DNA from: Anaeramoeba flamelloides
Taxonomy: Eukaryota; Metamonada; Anaeramoebidae
NCBI GenBank assembly: GCA_027625915.1
Contig: JANTQA010000070.1
Span: forward strand, 1,121,001-1,185,000
Length of the DNA: 64,000 bases
Direction of reading: 5' to 3'
Shown: piece by piece, positions 10,576 to 34,893 of the stretch
How the letters are laid out: each line of letters begins with the position of its first letter
How positions within the stretch are numbered: the stretch's first letter is position 1
The notes under the pieces: model-generated
What the model saw: only the letters and a program-made list of their open reading frames with translations
The model's database searches: none
What the model was told of the DNA's origin: nothing
Program-made: the position numbers and the translations under genes

Positions 10576-13500
10576 GTCTTTTGATAATGTTTTTTTTTTT
10601 TCTTTCATTTTATAATTTTTTTTTTTATATTTTTATTCACAGATTTTTCGTTTTTTTTTTTTTTTTTTTTCCTTAAAAAAACAAAATCAAATTATTTTTT
10701 CTGTCATAATCAATAAGAAACAGAACAACAAAATTATAAATAAATAAATATAATAGAAGAACTTTTTGAACTTTTTAATTCATTATGTTTTTTGATAAAG
10801 TTTAACTCTTAAATATTCTGTAACCAAAAAATTTCCAATCCACGAAGGTTAATTCTATCAGATCGAATTAGTATACTATTGAAAATCTATTAAAAGAGCA
10901 GAGTAATAGGGTTCCTTACTTATTAGATCTTAATATTAATTTTTTCTTTTTCAAATCATGACTTTTAATATGCTTTAAATACTACTGTTTCAGAAAAGTC
11001 ATTTAAAACGGTGCTCTTGAATTGTTATAAGACATAGAAAATGATTTTCTATCGATATCTTTCTATTTTAATAAAATAACGATGTATTTTTTTTTAAACT
11101 CAAACTTTTTATTTGTGAAAATTTTACAAGTATATAATTCTATACAACTGCTGATAAGAAAGTGATTGTTTCTCTAAAAAGTTTAGGATAGTATTGTAGT
11201 CACCGTGTAAAGATTTTCGGAAATCCTTTAGTAATTAGGCAAAGTTTGGTAATTTTCTGATCTTCTTTTTTTGAATTTTATTTGAGTAAAATAGGAAGCA
11301 TTTTACTAATAAATTAGACTTTAAAAATGATATTTAAAGCTATTTTAGAAGAGTTTAACCAATTTTTTTACTGATTTTCTAGTCTCATAAATTCCAAAAG
11401 ATCACCGCGCTCAAGGATTTATGATATTGTATATTTAATTTGGTTCAAGCAACTTAATTATTTGTTCAATAGAGGACAAAAAAAAAATGTCCATCAATTT
11501 TGCGGTAAAAGTTGGAAATTGTATTTATTCTCTTTCTTTGTTTAAAAACAATGCTGAACACAAAACAGTGTTTTTGGTTTTGGTTCCAAAGAAATCAATC
11601 TCATTTTTAAAAAAATAAAAAATTAATTTGGTCTCTTTTTTCTTTTTAGAAAATGAAAAAAGAGAGGAGAGGCATTTATGGAAGAATTTGAAAATCAGAA
11701 AAAAACAGAATTAAAAATTTTAAAAATTAGAAAAGAAAAAAAACATTTTTTTATTTGATTTGTAGAGCCAATATTTTTTAGAGGAATGCTCAAAATCAGT
11801 CACTGTTAAGAACACATAATAGATCCTGGGGTATATGTTTGATCGCCTTCGGATGTTTCTTAACAAGCCTGAAATAAAAGGGGAGATAGATACTCATTGA
11901 AAAGTTGGGTCCAATCTAGTTTATCTTTGTGTGGTGTTTTAAACCAAGTTTTGTCTTCAATCTAGAAAATTTAAAATTTAACTTTAATTGTTTTTGATAA
12001 CTTCATTGGGAAAAGATCCTTTGAAGAAAAAGTTATTCAAAGTCCTTTGAAAAATAACAAATTGATTTTTACTTGTTTAAATTTGTTTATTTTTTTAATG
12101 TCTTTTTGTTGTATAAAGTTAGATCTCGAGCTAAAAAAAATAAATAGTTTCTAATATTGTTTCAATTGCTCAACAATCTGTGTTATTATTCCTCGTTTTG
12201 GTTCTCTTTCCAGACCCAAAATATGATATTGCACTAGTGTTAAGAGGATATTAATGGTCGTTCTTTTAACCCATTAAAATTATTTTATATCACTTTGAAA
12301 GTAAAAAAGGCAATTTTAAAATTTTACAAACCGAAATTTCATTTTTTTATTTGAATGTTTTTAGGAATATTTAGAGATAATAATCAAATAAAAAGAAAAA
12401 AAAAAATACAATTGTGTGAGAAGGACACTTAATTTTCACGAAAATTGGGTTAAAATATCATAAAAAATCAATAAATATTGAAACAAAATTATAATTTTGT
12501 GCATTTTCCTATTGTGAATAAAGTAAATTGCTTTTTTGCAATTTTTTTTTGAATTGAATTAGTTTTCAAGATATCGAGGTGTATAACTTTGGTTTGATTT
12601 GTTCAACACTTTGGTTGAAATTTCAAACATCATCAATAATTTAAATTGAGATCTTATATTATTTTGTAAATTGGTCATATAGAAAATAAAAAAAAAACTA
12701 GGGCTAAAAAAAAGATTTTTAATAAGAGATACTTTTGTCCTTATGTGATATAATGCTACAAGATTATATGATTTTTTATTGATGAAAATTTTTGTGAGAA
12801 TAAGGATGATGTATAATCGGCCACCTTCTTGAAAAAATGGCCTTCATATTAGAATAAACCCCTTGTAAAAAAATAAAGGAATCTATTATACCTAAGAAAA
12901 TTTCAGTCAAAAAATTCTTTTTATGAAAAATAAGATTAAAAATACATTATATTTAACCCCGTAAACATTTCTAGAATCTGTTTTTTTTAGAAATACATTA
13001 ACTAACATTTTATTTATTTTGAATGGTATCAATTAGTTACCTTGTATCAAGGATATTAGACAATACAATTCAAAATTGAACCCATAAAATGAAAAATTTT
13101 TGTTCAAATTATTTATTAAATATGTAAATAGCTTTTTTTTTTTGTAAATAGAAAACCAAATCTTTTGAAATGAGACATTATTAATAAAATAATAATCTTT
13201 CTTTGAATTTATTATGAATTAATTAGTAATTAATTTGGATTTTTTTTTAATTTTATTTATAAGAATATATAAGAATATATTATTCTTATTGAAATTCCTG
13301 ATTTAAATATTTTATGTTCTAACCGACTTTACCAAGAAAATTATATCATTGAATTTTACATTTCATTTAAAACAAAAATTTTAAAATATTTATTTACAAG
13401 AAAGTCTTTTTTCAAATAAAATTTTGTAATGAATAACTTTTTTCCAAAAAAGTGAGGTAAATTTTTTTTACTATTTTCAAATTAAAATTCAATCCTCATA

Positions 13501-14357
13501 AAACTATTTAAGTCCAGGATTGTTATTCATTATAAATCAATTCTTTGCGAATTTTCAATTTGGTTATTCGAAACACATTATTTAATTTAAAGATATCAAA
13601 ATTTCTAATTTCAATTTCGGTTTTATATGATATTTTTCAAGGAGGAAATTGGCAATTATTTTTTTTTTCTTAATGGATTAAAAATTGTTTTCAAAAGAGG
13701 TTTAATCCCAACAAAATTTTGAATAGAAGGAAAAACTTAAAACAGTATTTTATTGTTTCAAAAATCTTTTGTGTACTTATCGTATTGTCCAGTTTTTTAT
13801 TGAAATTGATTGTGTCTCGTTTTCTCCAAAATACGTTTAAATTTTTTTTCAATATTTTTTGAACATATTTTGAAATAAATCCCCAAGGTGTTGATTCAAT
13901 CATTATGAATGCTTTTCTTAATTTTATATTACCAATTGACGAATACTAATACTTCGAAAGAAAATATTTTATGAATTTTAAAAAAAAAACCCACCTTTTT
14001 TGGAAATACCTTACTGCTTTTAGGATTTTTTATACGATAATTTCACGACGAATTAGTATTATTTCGATTTTATCGAATAATATGCCTCTTTTATTATTTT
14101 TGATGAAAACAAATTATTTCTTCTTCCTTTAGGCATTTTCATTATTTCACAAAATTCATCCGAAATGGTTAGATAAAAGCTAATTATTTTATTGTTTTAA
14201 TAAAACAACCAAATATAATTACAATTGTGAAATAAATGAAATTTAAATAAAAATACAAAAAATATAATAAAACATAAAAGAAATAAATTATGAAACAATT
14301 TCAATTTTTTTTTATAAATATATTTATATATATATATATAGTTGTTTCTTTATTGAT
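10576..14357. other. Intergenic between convergent CCT5 and kinase genes
   Basis: This is a 3.8-kb non-coding stretch. The first 100 bases after the CCT5 stop are T tracts typical of a 3' UTR. A segment of more normal composition at about 11780-11960 has no open frame. The family-2 repeat lies at about 13745-14035. I see no gene. Confidence 0.5.
13745..14035 (+). repeat. Dispersed repeat family 2, copy 1
   Basis: It aligns in the same orientation with about 17618-17925 and 30900-31155. Shared landmarks are TTTTTTATTGAAATT, ATTTTGAAATAAAT, a GATTCAATC-like block and CC-x-TTTTTTGGAAATACCTT near the 3' end. The copies are clearly diverged. Confidence 0.5.
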
Positions 14358-27137
<12,780 letters not shown>

Positions 27138-27469
27138 CGATCGAAAATTTTAAGAAATAAGATTCTTAAATTTAAAGGGTTTTTATTTGAAATTTGTGTT
27201 TGTGTGTTTTGTTGTGGTTGTTTTTTGATAAAAAAAAGAGTAAAAAAGTCCGTAAATTTGAAAAACAAAAAAATGAAATAATAGAGTTTTCACAGTTTAT
27301 TTTAAGGGAACTTTCAGTTCCGTATCTTTTAGTACAAGTAAAGTCTGTCATAATAATCAAAAAAGAAAAATTCATTTTTTGAATACAATTGATTTTAAAA
27401 GGTTGAAAAAAAAATTTAGAAAGAAGTATTTTTTAAAAATAAAAGGAAATCTTATTAAAGATCGGAAAA

Positions 27470-27970
27470 AAAAAAATCTTTCTTGTAAGTTGTGTTTCGA
27501 CTTATGAATAGGATGAATTAACCTCATTTTAAACAATTTCTCAATTTGAGTCGATTTTTGGAAACCCAAAAATCGCATGTTTCCAAGAAAACCTCAAAAA
27601 AAGTAATCGGTTCTTTTTATTATAACAATTAAGTGAATTCTTACAAATGGTAAAATCTATTTTTAGTTGTATGTTGGAAAGTACTAATTTCGAAAGAAAA
27701 TTTTTATTTTGTTATTATTTTAATTATTAATATTCCAATCCAAACATCAATCAATAAAACTAATTGAGGTATAGGTGATTTAATAAACGAATATTCGGTT
27801 GAAGTTTAACTTAAAGTTTATCAATTAAATTGATATAATTAATCTAAAAAAAATGTAATTTAAAGTTTTGAAAAAGTTGTTTTTCTCGTTTTCAAAAAAT
27901 GAAAAAAAATTACAAAATTGAGTATTTTGAAAAATTTTTTTAACAAATTGTTTGGTCTTATTCGTTAGAA
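27470..27970 (+). repeat. Diverged direct duplication, unit 1
   Basis: It aligns in the same orientation with 28900-29385, about 1.43 kb away. Shared landmarks are TTGAGTCGAT, AACAATTAAGT, ATAAAACTAATTGAGG, TTTATCAATTAAATTGA and GTTTTCAAAAAAT, in the same order. Confidence 0.65.
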
Positions 27971-28899
27971 CATACACATAACAATTTAATTCATTTTTGG
28001 AATCATAAAAGTCATTTTGAATTCTGAAAATAATTTGAAAATTCCCAACTTTCGACAAAAAAATCTTATATTGAAAAAATAAATTTTGTCTTAATTGATT
28101 AGCCCAATCCTAGATTTCTCTATAATCAAAGTTTGTTATAATTGGGCATAAATAGTACCAGACCCAGGTTTCAAATAGTTTTAAAAAAATCTATTCTATG
28201 TTTTATCAAAAAATAAATTATTACCTTTTTTACTAAGGATTACTATTAAAAAAGTTTCATTAGAAATTTTTTTTTTTTTTTATTCCTTTTCACAAATCTA
28301 AAGTTGGAAACTAAAATAATAGTATTCCAGTATCCAACAATTCATATTTAGACTTCCAAAAGTAACTATTTTTTCTTTAATTATTTTGTTTTCAAAGATT
28401 AATTTAATAATAATCAACATAAAAACCCAAAGCACAAAGACTAATTAGTTTTGTTTCCTTTTTATAAATCAAAAAGAAGCTTACTATTTGATGTAAAATA
28501 AATGTAACAAAATTATCATTCTAGCTTTCCCAAATAAGGAGTTTATAAAATAAATGAAGATTTCCAATTTATTAATTTGCAATCGAAGCTTAAATGATCA
28601 ATTTGTCTTTGAAAATTGGGACTTTCAAAATTTATTGTAAATCTTAAGGTATTGAAAGTTTTTTTTTTGGATTTTCAAAAAATATTAATAAAAAAGTTTG
28701 AAATTTGTTACTAAAACAGTTTGTAGAGTTTATGAATTTATAAAAAAACATTTCTTTTAAATTTGATCAAGATCTTATAACTTCTCATTCTTTAAAGCTA
28801 ACAACATACATCAAAGATATAAAAATAATCATCCTTTAGTCGAAAATATGTTTAATCCAAAGAAACTAGTATTTTTCCAAAATAAAATAAAATCTTGTA

Positions 28900-29385
28900 A
28901 AGATGGTGAAAAATTATTTTTGTAATTTTTGTTTCAGCTTATATAACATGGATGAGTTTACCTCATTTAAACACGTTTTTAATTTGAGTCGATATTTTTA
29001 AATTCAAAATTCACATTTTACCAAGATAAAACGAAAAAAATCAAGTTTATTATTTTTATGAACAATTAAGTTAATTCTTGAAAATGTATATTATTTTTTG
29101 TTTTATGTTGAAAAGTATTGATTTTGAAAGAAATTTTTATTTTATTTTATTATTAACATTTTAATTCAAATCTTGAGCAATAAAACTAATTGAGGCATAG
29201 ATGATTAAAAAAATGAAAATTTGAATGAAATTTATAAAATTTTATCAATTAAATTGAGATCTATTAAGCAAAAAAATTTTTTCTATAAGGTTTGAAACAA
29301 GTTGTTTTCTGGTTTTCAAAAAATTTAAAAACAATTTAATTTAAAAATTTTAAATTTTTTTACCAATTGTTTGTAATTATTGCTT
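28900..29385 (+). repeat. Diverged direct duplication, unit 2
   Basis: This is the partner of 27470-27970. The order of all shared blocks is conserved, with many substitutions and small gaps, which suggests an old duplication. Confidence 0.65.
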
Positions 29386-30130
29386 GGGATTATTGAAACA
29401 ATTAAAATAATGTTTTGAATAAAAAAATCAATTTAAAATTTTCTATGAAATAATAAAAAAAAAAAAAATTGTTCACAATTGAAAAGATTTTCATCTCTGA
29501 GTTTCTTATTGTTTCATATTTTTTAGACCCTTAATATAAATTATATCTGTAAGTAAGAAATATCGTCAATAATATATTTTAATATTTTGCCTGTTTGGTA
29601 TGTAAGACTGGATCCTTAATGATTTTTTCAAAAATTAATTAGATGAAAAAAAAAGTACAGTATAATTATCTTTTTACGAAATTACACCAATTAATTTCAA
29701 TTCATCTCAATAAAAAGAAATTTTGTATATCTTAAACGATAAAATCCACTTTTATGAAATTTAAATTTTATAAGCTTAAAATTTATTTTAGAAATTGGTT
29801 TATAAACAAAAATTTTCACAAAATCAATTTACTAGATATTTTTTTAAATATTTTAATTAATATCAATTATTTCTAATAACAATTAAATAAAAAATCTGGA
29901 GGGAACTATTAATTTAATTTTTTGTGAATGAGTTGATTTAAATCTAGTTTACACTAAATATGAATAATTTTTTGACAAAACTTTCTAAAAAATAACTAAG
30001 AATTATTTTAAACCCGATTTAACCTTTTTTCCCTTTTCCAATGTAATATCTAACTCACTATAAATATTATATCTCAATAAAAATCAATTTTATGGTAAAC
30101 TTATTGATATTTTTCATAAAACTTCCCATA

Positions 30131-30327
30131 CAGTCAGTTCTACTTTTATGGCAGAAACTTTTAACATCAAATTTAAGATATAAAAAAATCTCAAATTAAG
30201 GAACAAAATTTGTAATTTTTTTTTTTACAATTTATTTTACTAGAATCTGAATTTTTTGTCTTAATTTGAGTTTTTTATAGTGCCTTAAATTTTGTCAAAG
30301 TTTTTGCCTGAAAAGTGGAACTTACTA
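30131..30327. mobile_element. MITE-like element, 197 bp
   Basis: The left end CAGTCAGTTCTACTTTT, then GGCAGAAACTTT and CTCAAATTAAG, is mirrored by the right end, which in reverse complement reads TAGTAAGTTCCACTTTT, then GGCAAAAACTTT and CTCAAATTAAG. The arms are about 80 bp with roughly one difference in five. There is no open frame. Termini of this kind are common in Tc1/mariner MITEs, but TA duplication is not clear. Confidence 0.6.
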
Positions 30328-30899
30328 TTAGGAAAAGAATTTATGAAAAATTTTATCTTTTTTGATATAAAAACTTTCCACAAATTAACTCTATTTTCAA
30401 AGATAATTTTTACAAAAACCTTTCATTTTTAAAATATCTTTTTTACAGCTAGAAAATCAAGAAAACATAAAAATATTTACTTATTTGTTTGTTTTTGGCT
30501 TATTTGATCAATGTTGATTAATATATTCTTCAAGAAAGAAATAAAACTTTGTAAGCCATTCCCGGAAAAGTTGGGGTAAATGTATTTTTAAATTATCTTT
30601 CTTAAACCTAATAGTCATGAAACTATGTAAACATACGAAAATCATTAACAATCATTTTTTGATTCATTATAATAATTCAATAGGTTTTTTAGTATGTTAT
30701 TACACCAATAAAATAAATCAAATTTTCTAATCTCGATTATATCTAATATTGTTAAAGGTTGAAAATTATTATTTATTATTTTCTTTTAGATTATATTAAA
30801 ATTTGTTTAATTTAGAGGTATAATCTATAAAAAACTTTCTTTAGAAATGAAAAAAATATAAATTTATTTTATTCTTGAGAAAAAATCATTTTTGTGATT

Positions 30900-31155
30900 T
30901 TTCCAGTTTTTTTATTAAAATTAGTTGTAAATTGTTTTCACCCATAAAAGTGTTATTTTTTTATTCATTTTTGTGAAATATTTCATCCAAAATATTTTGA
31001 AATAAATACCATAGTCTTTGATTCAATCGGTATTAATACTAAAATTCATTTACCATTTCCAATTGACCAATATATGCACTAACAGTGATGATTTTTCATT
31101 AAATGAATAAAAAAAAATGCCTACTTTTTCCGACATACCTTTTATTAAAACATGG
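30900..31155 (+). repeat. Dispersed repeat family 2, copy 3
   Basis: It shares AATATTTTGAAATAAATACC, TTTGATTCAATC, CAATTGACCAATA and the closing CCTACTTTTTCCGACATACC-like block with copy 1. Confidence 0.5.
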
Positions 31156-31717
31156 CCTATTAAGTTTGTGTGAGATATTTAAAAAACAATACCTCTCGAT
31201 TTGGACATGTTTGGGAAACAAATAATAAAAATGTATTAATTACAATTCCTAAAATAATAAGAAAAAATGTTTTTTAAGCAAGTTCCAATCTCTTTTGATA
31301 TTTTAAGCCCAAACTATTTGAAAAAAATTTAATTAAGGCAATAATTGCTTGTTTTGAGAATTCGTTCTGTATTAAAACCATAATATTTCCAGAATTAAAT
31401 GTCAAATAAGAGAACAGTTTTTGAGATAAAGAACAAATAAAAAAAGGAAAAAACATCTTCACTAGAACCTCTTCTTAACTTAATAACTGATCATACAAAG
31501 ATAAAATTAGTAAAATAATTAATAGTTGATAATATAAATCAATCAAAATAGACATCATTCAACAAAATGACGAGTATCAAATTTAAAGAAAATCCAATCA
31601 GGGAAGTATTATCATTCTTATTTGACTTTAGTTGAAGAATTTGTTCCGAAAGAATGAATTATTAGGATCATTTTTTGTGAATATTTCTCTCTTGTTCTTT
31701 TGTAATCAACATCTTTT

Positions 31718-34700
31718 ATGACTTATGCTGGACTGCGACAAACACTTAATTATACACTTTCCAAACACATCCCAATTCAAACATTAAACAAAACACTTCA
31801 AAGTTTTCAAAATAAACTTCAAAACCCCTTGACAGATAATGTAAGTATCTTATGGTTTTCTTTTATATGAATTACTAATTACTTTTTTTTTTTTTCAATC
31901 TTGTTTTTTCAATAGCCTCCAAAACGAGAAGATCGTTTAAAAGTAGAGTCTGGTGAAGTTTATACAATCGGCACACAAAAAAGACTTACCGAAGAAACAA
32001 TTAAAATAATCCTAAACGCAAGCAAAATATTACAATTAAACGAAATTGATACCTTTCAGCTTCTTGATCTTGCAGAAGAATATGTAAGGAAACCTTATTT
32101 TTTTTTTATTTTTAAACTTTCTTTTCTGGAAGCGAAGGTTCCTCTTCAAAAAGATTCTCGATCTTGCTCATAAAATTTCACACAATAACATATTTTAAAA
32201 AAAAAGATCTTCCATTTTTCGATTAGTTCTCGATCATTTTGTTTTTGTTTTTGAAAAAAAACCTATTAAAAAAAAAAAAAGATTAAGCAACAAATTTCTT
32301 CTAATAGACATTACGATTGCCAAATTTTTTCTTGTTTAAAACAAAAACAAACCTTCTCTTTTCATTGAATACAAATTTACTTTATATTGTTCAAGGGATC
32401 CTTTTTATTAAAATCACAAGAATTCAAAAACAAAATGAACAAAAATAAAAGTAACCAAAAATCACAAGAAAATTTCCTTCCTTTTTTTTTTTTCCCCGTA
32501 AACCAGGGTTTACTGTTACACAAGAGTTACTTTGCTTAAGAAACCGCCGCCATAATTAAAGAAATGTTTCTTTGTTTTTAATTTTGATGGTGAATAGTTG
32601 CTCTAACAAATAATAAAAATTTTTCGCCACGATAAGGAACTAATTAATTACCTTTTCTGATGCCACTTTTTACATAAAAGTAATTGAAACATTAGTTTTT
32701 CATAAAAATACTGATTAATTGCAATTTATGTTTGGAAATTTTGACTTGATTTTCCTTTTTGAAATTTTTATGCACAAGCTTTGAATAAAGCATTTTATGA
32801 AGTCAAGTGTTAAGAAACTCTATAAAATTAGTTGTTCTTCAAAATATTCTTTGTCCTGGACTGTTTGATAAGAAACAGTTATCGAAGATTTATAAAAATG
32901 GAAATTGAACTAAAAATTTTTTGAAATTTATAAGAATTTATTAGTAAACTGTTGAGAAAACAAAATTTTTGTTATCACGTAAATCATAGAACCCCTTTTT
33001 TGTTTGTGACAGTTTTTCAAAAGATTGTTTTAATTTTTGCCAATTTAAAAAAAAGATCATAGAAACCAAGAAAATTATCAATAATCTTTTAAATTGATAT
33101 TAGATTATTTTAGTTCATAAATATGTAGAAAAAAAGAAGTAAATATTATCATGATCTACAACCAGAAAGAAATTTTGACATGTCCAAAATGAATTGTAAA
33201 CAAGATCAAATTAATTTTTAATTATTCCAAAAGAAGTAAGATTGACTTTTTATATTGGTTTACCAAATTAAATTTAATAGAAAACAAAATCAAGTTTAAA
33301 ATAATTCAAATAACTGTGCTTATTCATATTGCTCTTTGAATCAGAAGAAACAAATTTAGTCACTTCAAAATCCCCTCTTTAAAAGATTAAGTGTCCCCCC
33401 CCCCCTTTAACACCTACCCTTAAGGACTCCGTTTGCAATTGAAATTCAAAGTATTATGTGTTATTATCATGGTTTGGTGGTTGGTAATTCTCACAAATAT
33501 TTCTTCAGTAAGATCAAAGAACGAAAAAAATGAAGTATTTTTACTACATTTGGCTGTACTCATATCTCAAAATGAAAAAGAGGATTGGGAAAAAACAACT
33601 TTTTGAGAAATTTTGTTCTTTGGTGAAAGTGATAAACCTTGAGACCTTGCTGAGAGTTTTCTATTATTTATTTTTGATGTGTGAGTTGAGTTCAGAGGGT
33701 TTTCCATTTTAACCTAAGAAGTCAAAATTGAGAAAAATGGAAAAAAATTTGGAATTATTGTTTGTCATTTTCTGGTTAGGTTAATATTTGCTAAAAGCCT
33801 GAAAAATTCTTTGTGGTTGAATAGAATTCACCAAAATCCGTCATTAAAATAAAATGAAAGATCATTTTTTCAATTTTGATTCAAAAAAATATTCTATTGA
33901 TAAAAATCTGGCTAATTTTTCAAATTTAATTTTCATTTAGATTATTGGATATTAAAAACTTTACCACAACACTTCACCTCAATTTGTATTGAAATGAACC
34001 ATTATGTTTTGCGAGAAACGATTACAAACAAAAAAAATTGTCACAAGAAAATAAAACAAATGTTTTGGAGTGTTTTGGCAATGGAAATTCTGCTCAAAAA
34101 TAAAATAGAGTAAAAATGCTATCCTTGAAAGAGTTCTTGGTGGCTTCAATTTTAGAAAAAACAAAAAGAATCAAACACAAAAACTAAAAAACAAAGAGAA
34201 AGCCACAATCCCTTTGTAATAATTAATATGATTTCTGAGGAGACAATTGAAAATCCAATAAACTCAATGGCCAAAAATCATAGGCAATGCGATCTTTTAA
34301 AAGTTAGTTGTTTATTGTGGAATGTTTGAAAAATGTCTTCATTTTTGAGGCAAGAAAATCGAGATTATTTTTCTTTTTCATTTTCGCTTTTCATAATAAG
34401 GGGTGATCGAGTTTAGGTATCTAAAAATTTCTTATTCATTTTTCATTAAAAAAATACACATAAAATAAACTCTTTTTCAAAAATTGTGACTCACCTGAAA
34501 TAATAAATTGAAAAAAAAAAAATTATCCTTTAGTATTCAAGAACAATTAATAACTAAATATGATTTGTAATTCACTTTTAAGTCATTCTAAATTTATAAA
34601 AGCCTGATATATTAAAAATTTAAAAAAAATAAAACCAAAAAACTAAAAAAAAGTGAGTCACAATTTTTGAAATGAGCATTACCCGTTTTTTTATTACTGA

Positions 34701-34839
34701 ACTTTCACTGAAAAAAAAGTTGAACAACAATATTTTTTATGAATAATTAAATCCATTTTCAAAGACATTACATTCTCAATTTTCTTAGTGATTATTTGTC
34801 TTTTCGAAGATCTCTTTTTTTTTTCCACATGATCTTTTG

Positions 34840-34893
<54 letters not shown>

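Larger units (their letters stand above)
27138..31717. other. Divergent intergenic region, kinase / NUP205
   Basis: This 4.6-kb region separates two genes transcribed away from each other, so both promoters lie here. It holds the diverged direct duplication (27470-27970 / 28900-29385), a MITE at 30131-30327 and family 2 copy 3 at 30900-31155. I see no further gene; the open frames at 27044-27578 and 31274-31462 are low-complexity. Confidence 0.55.
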
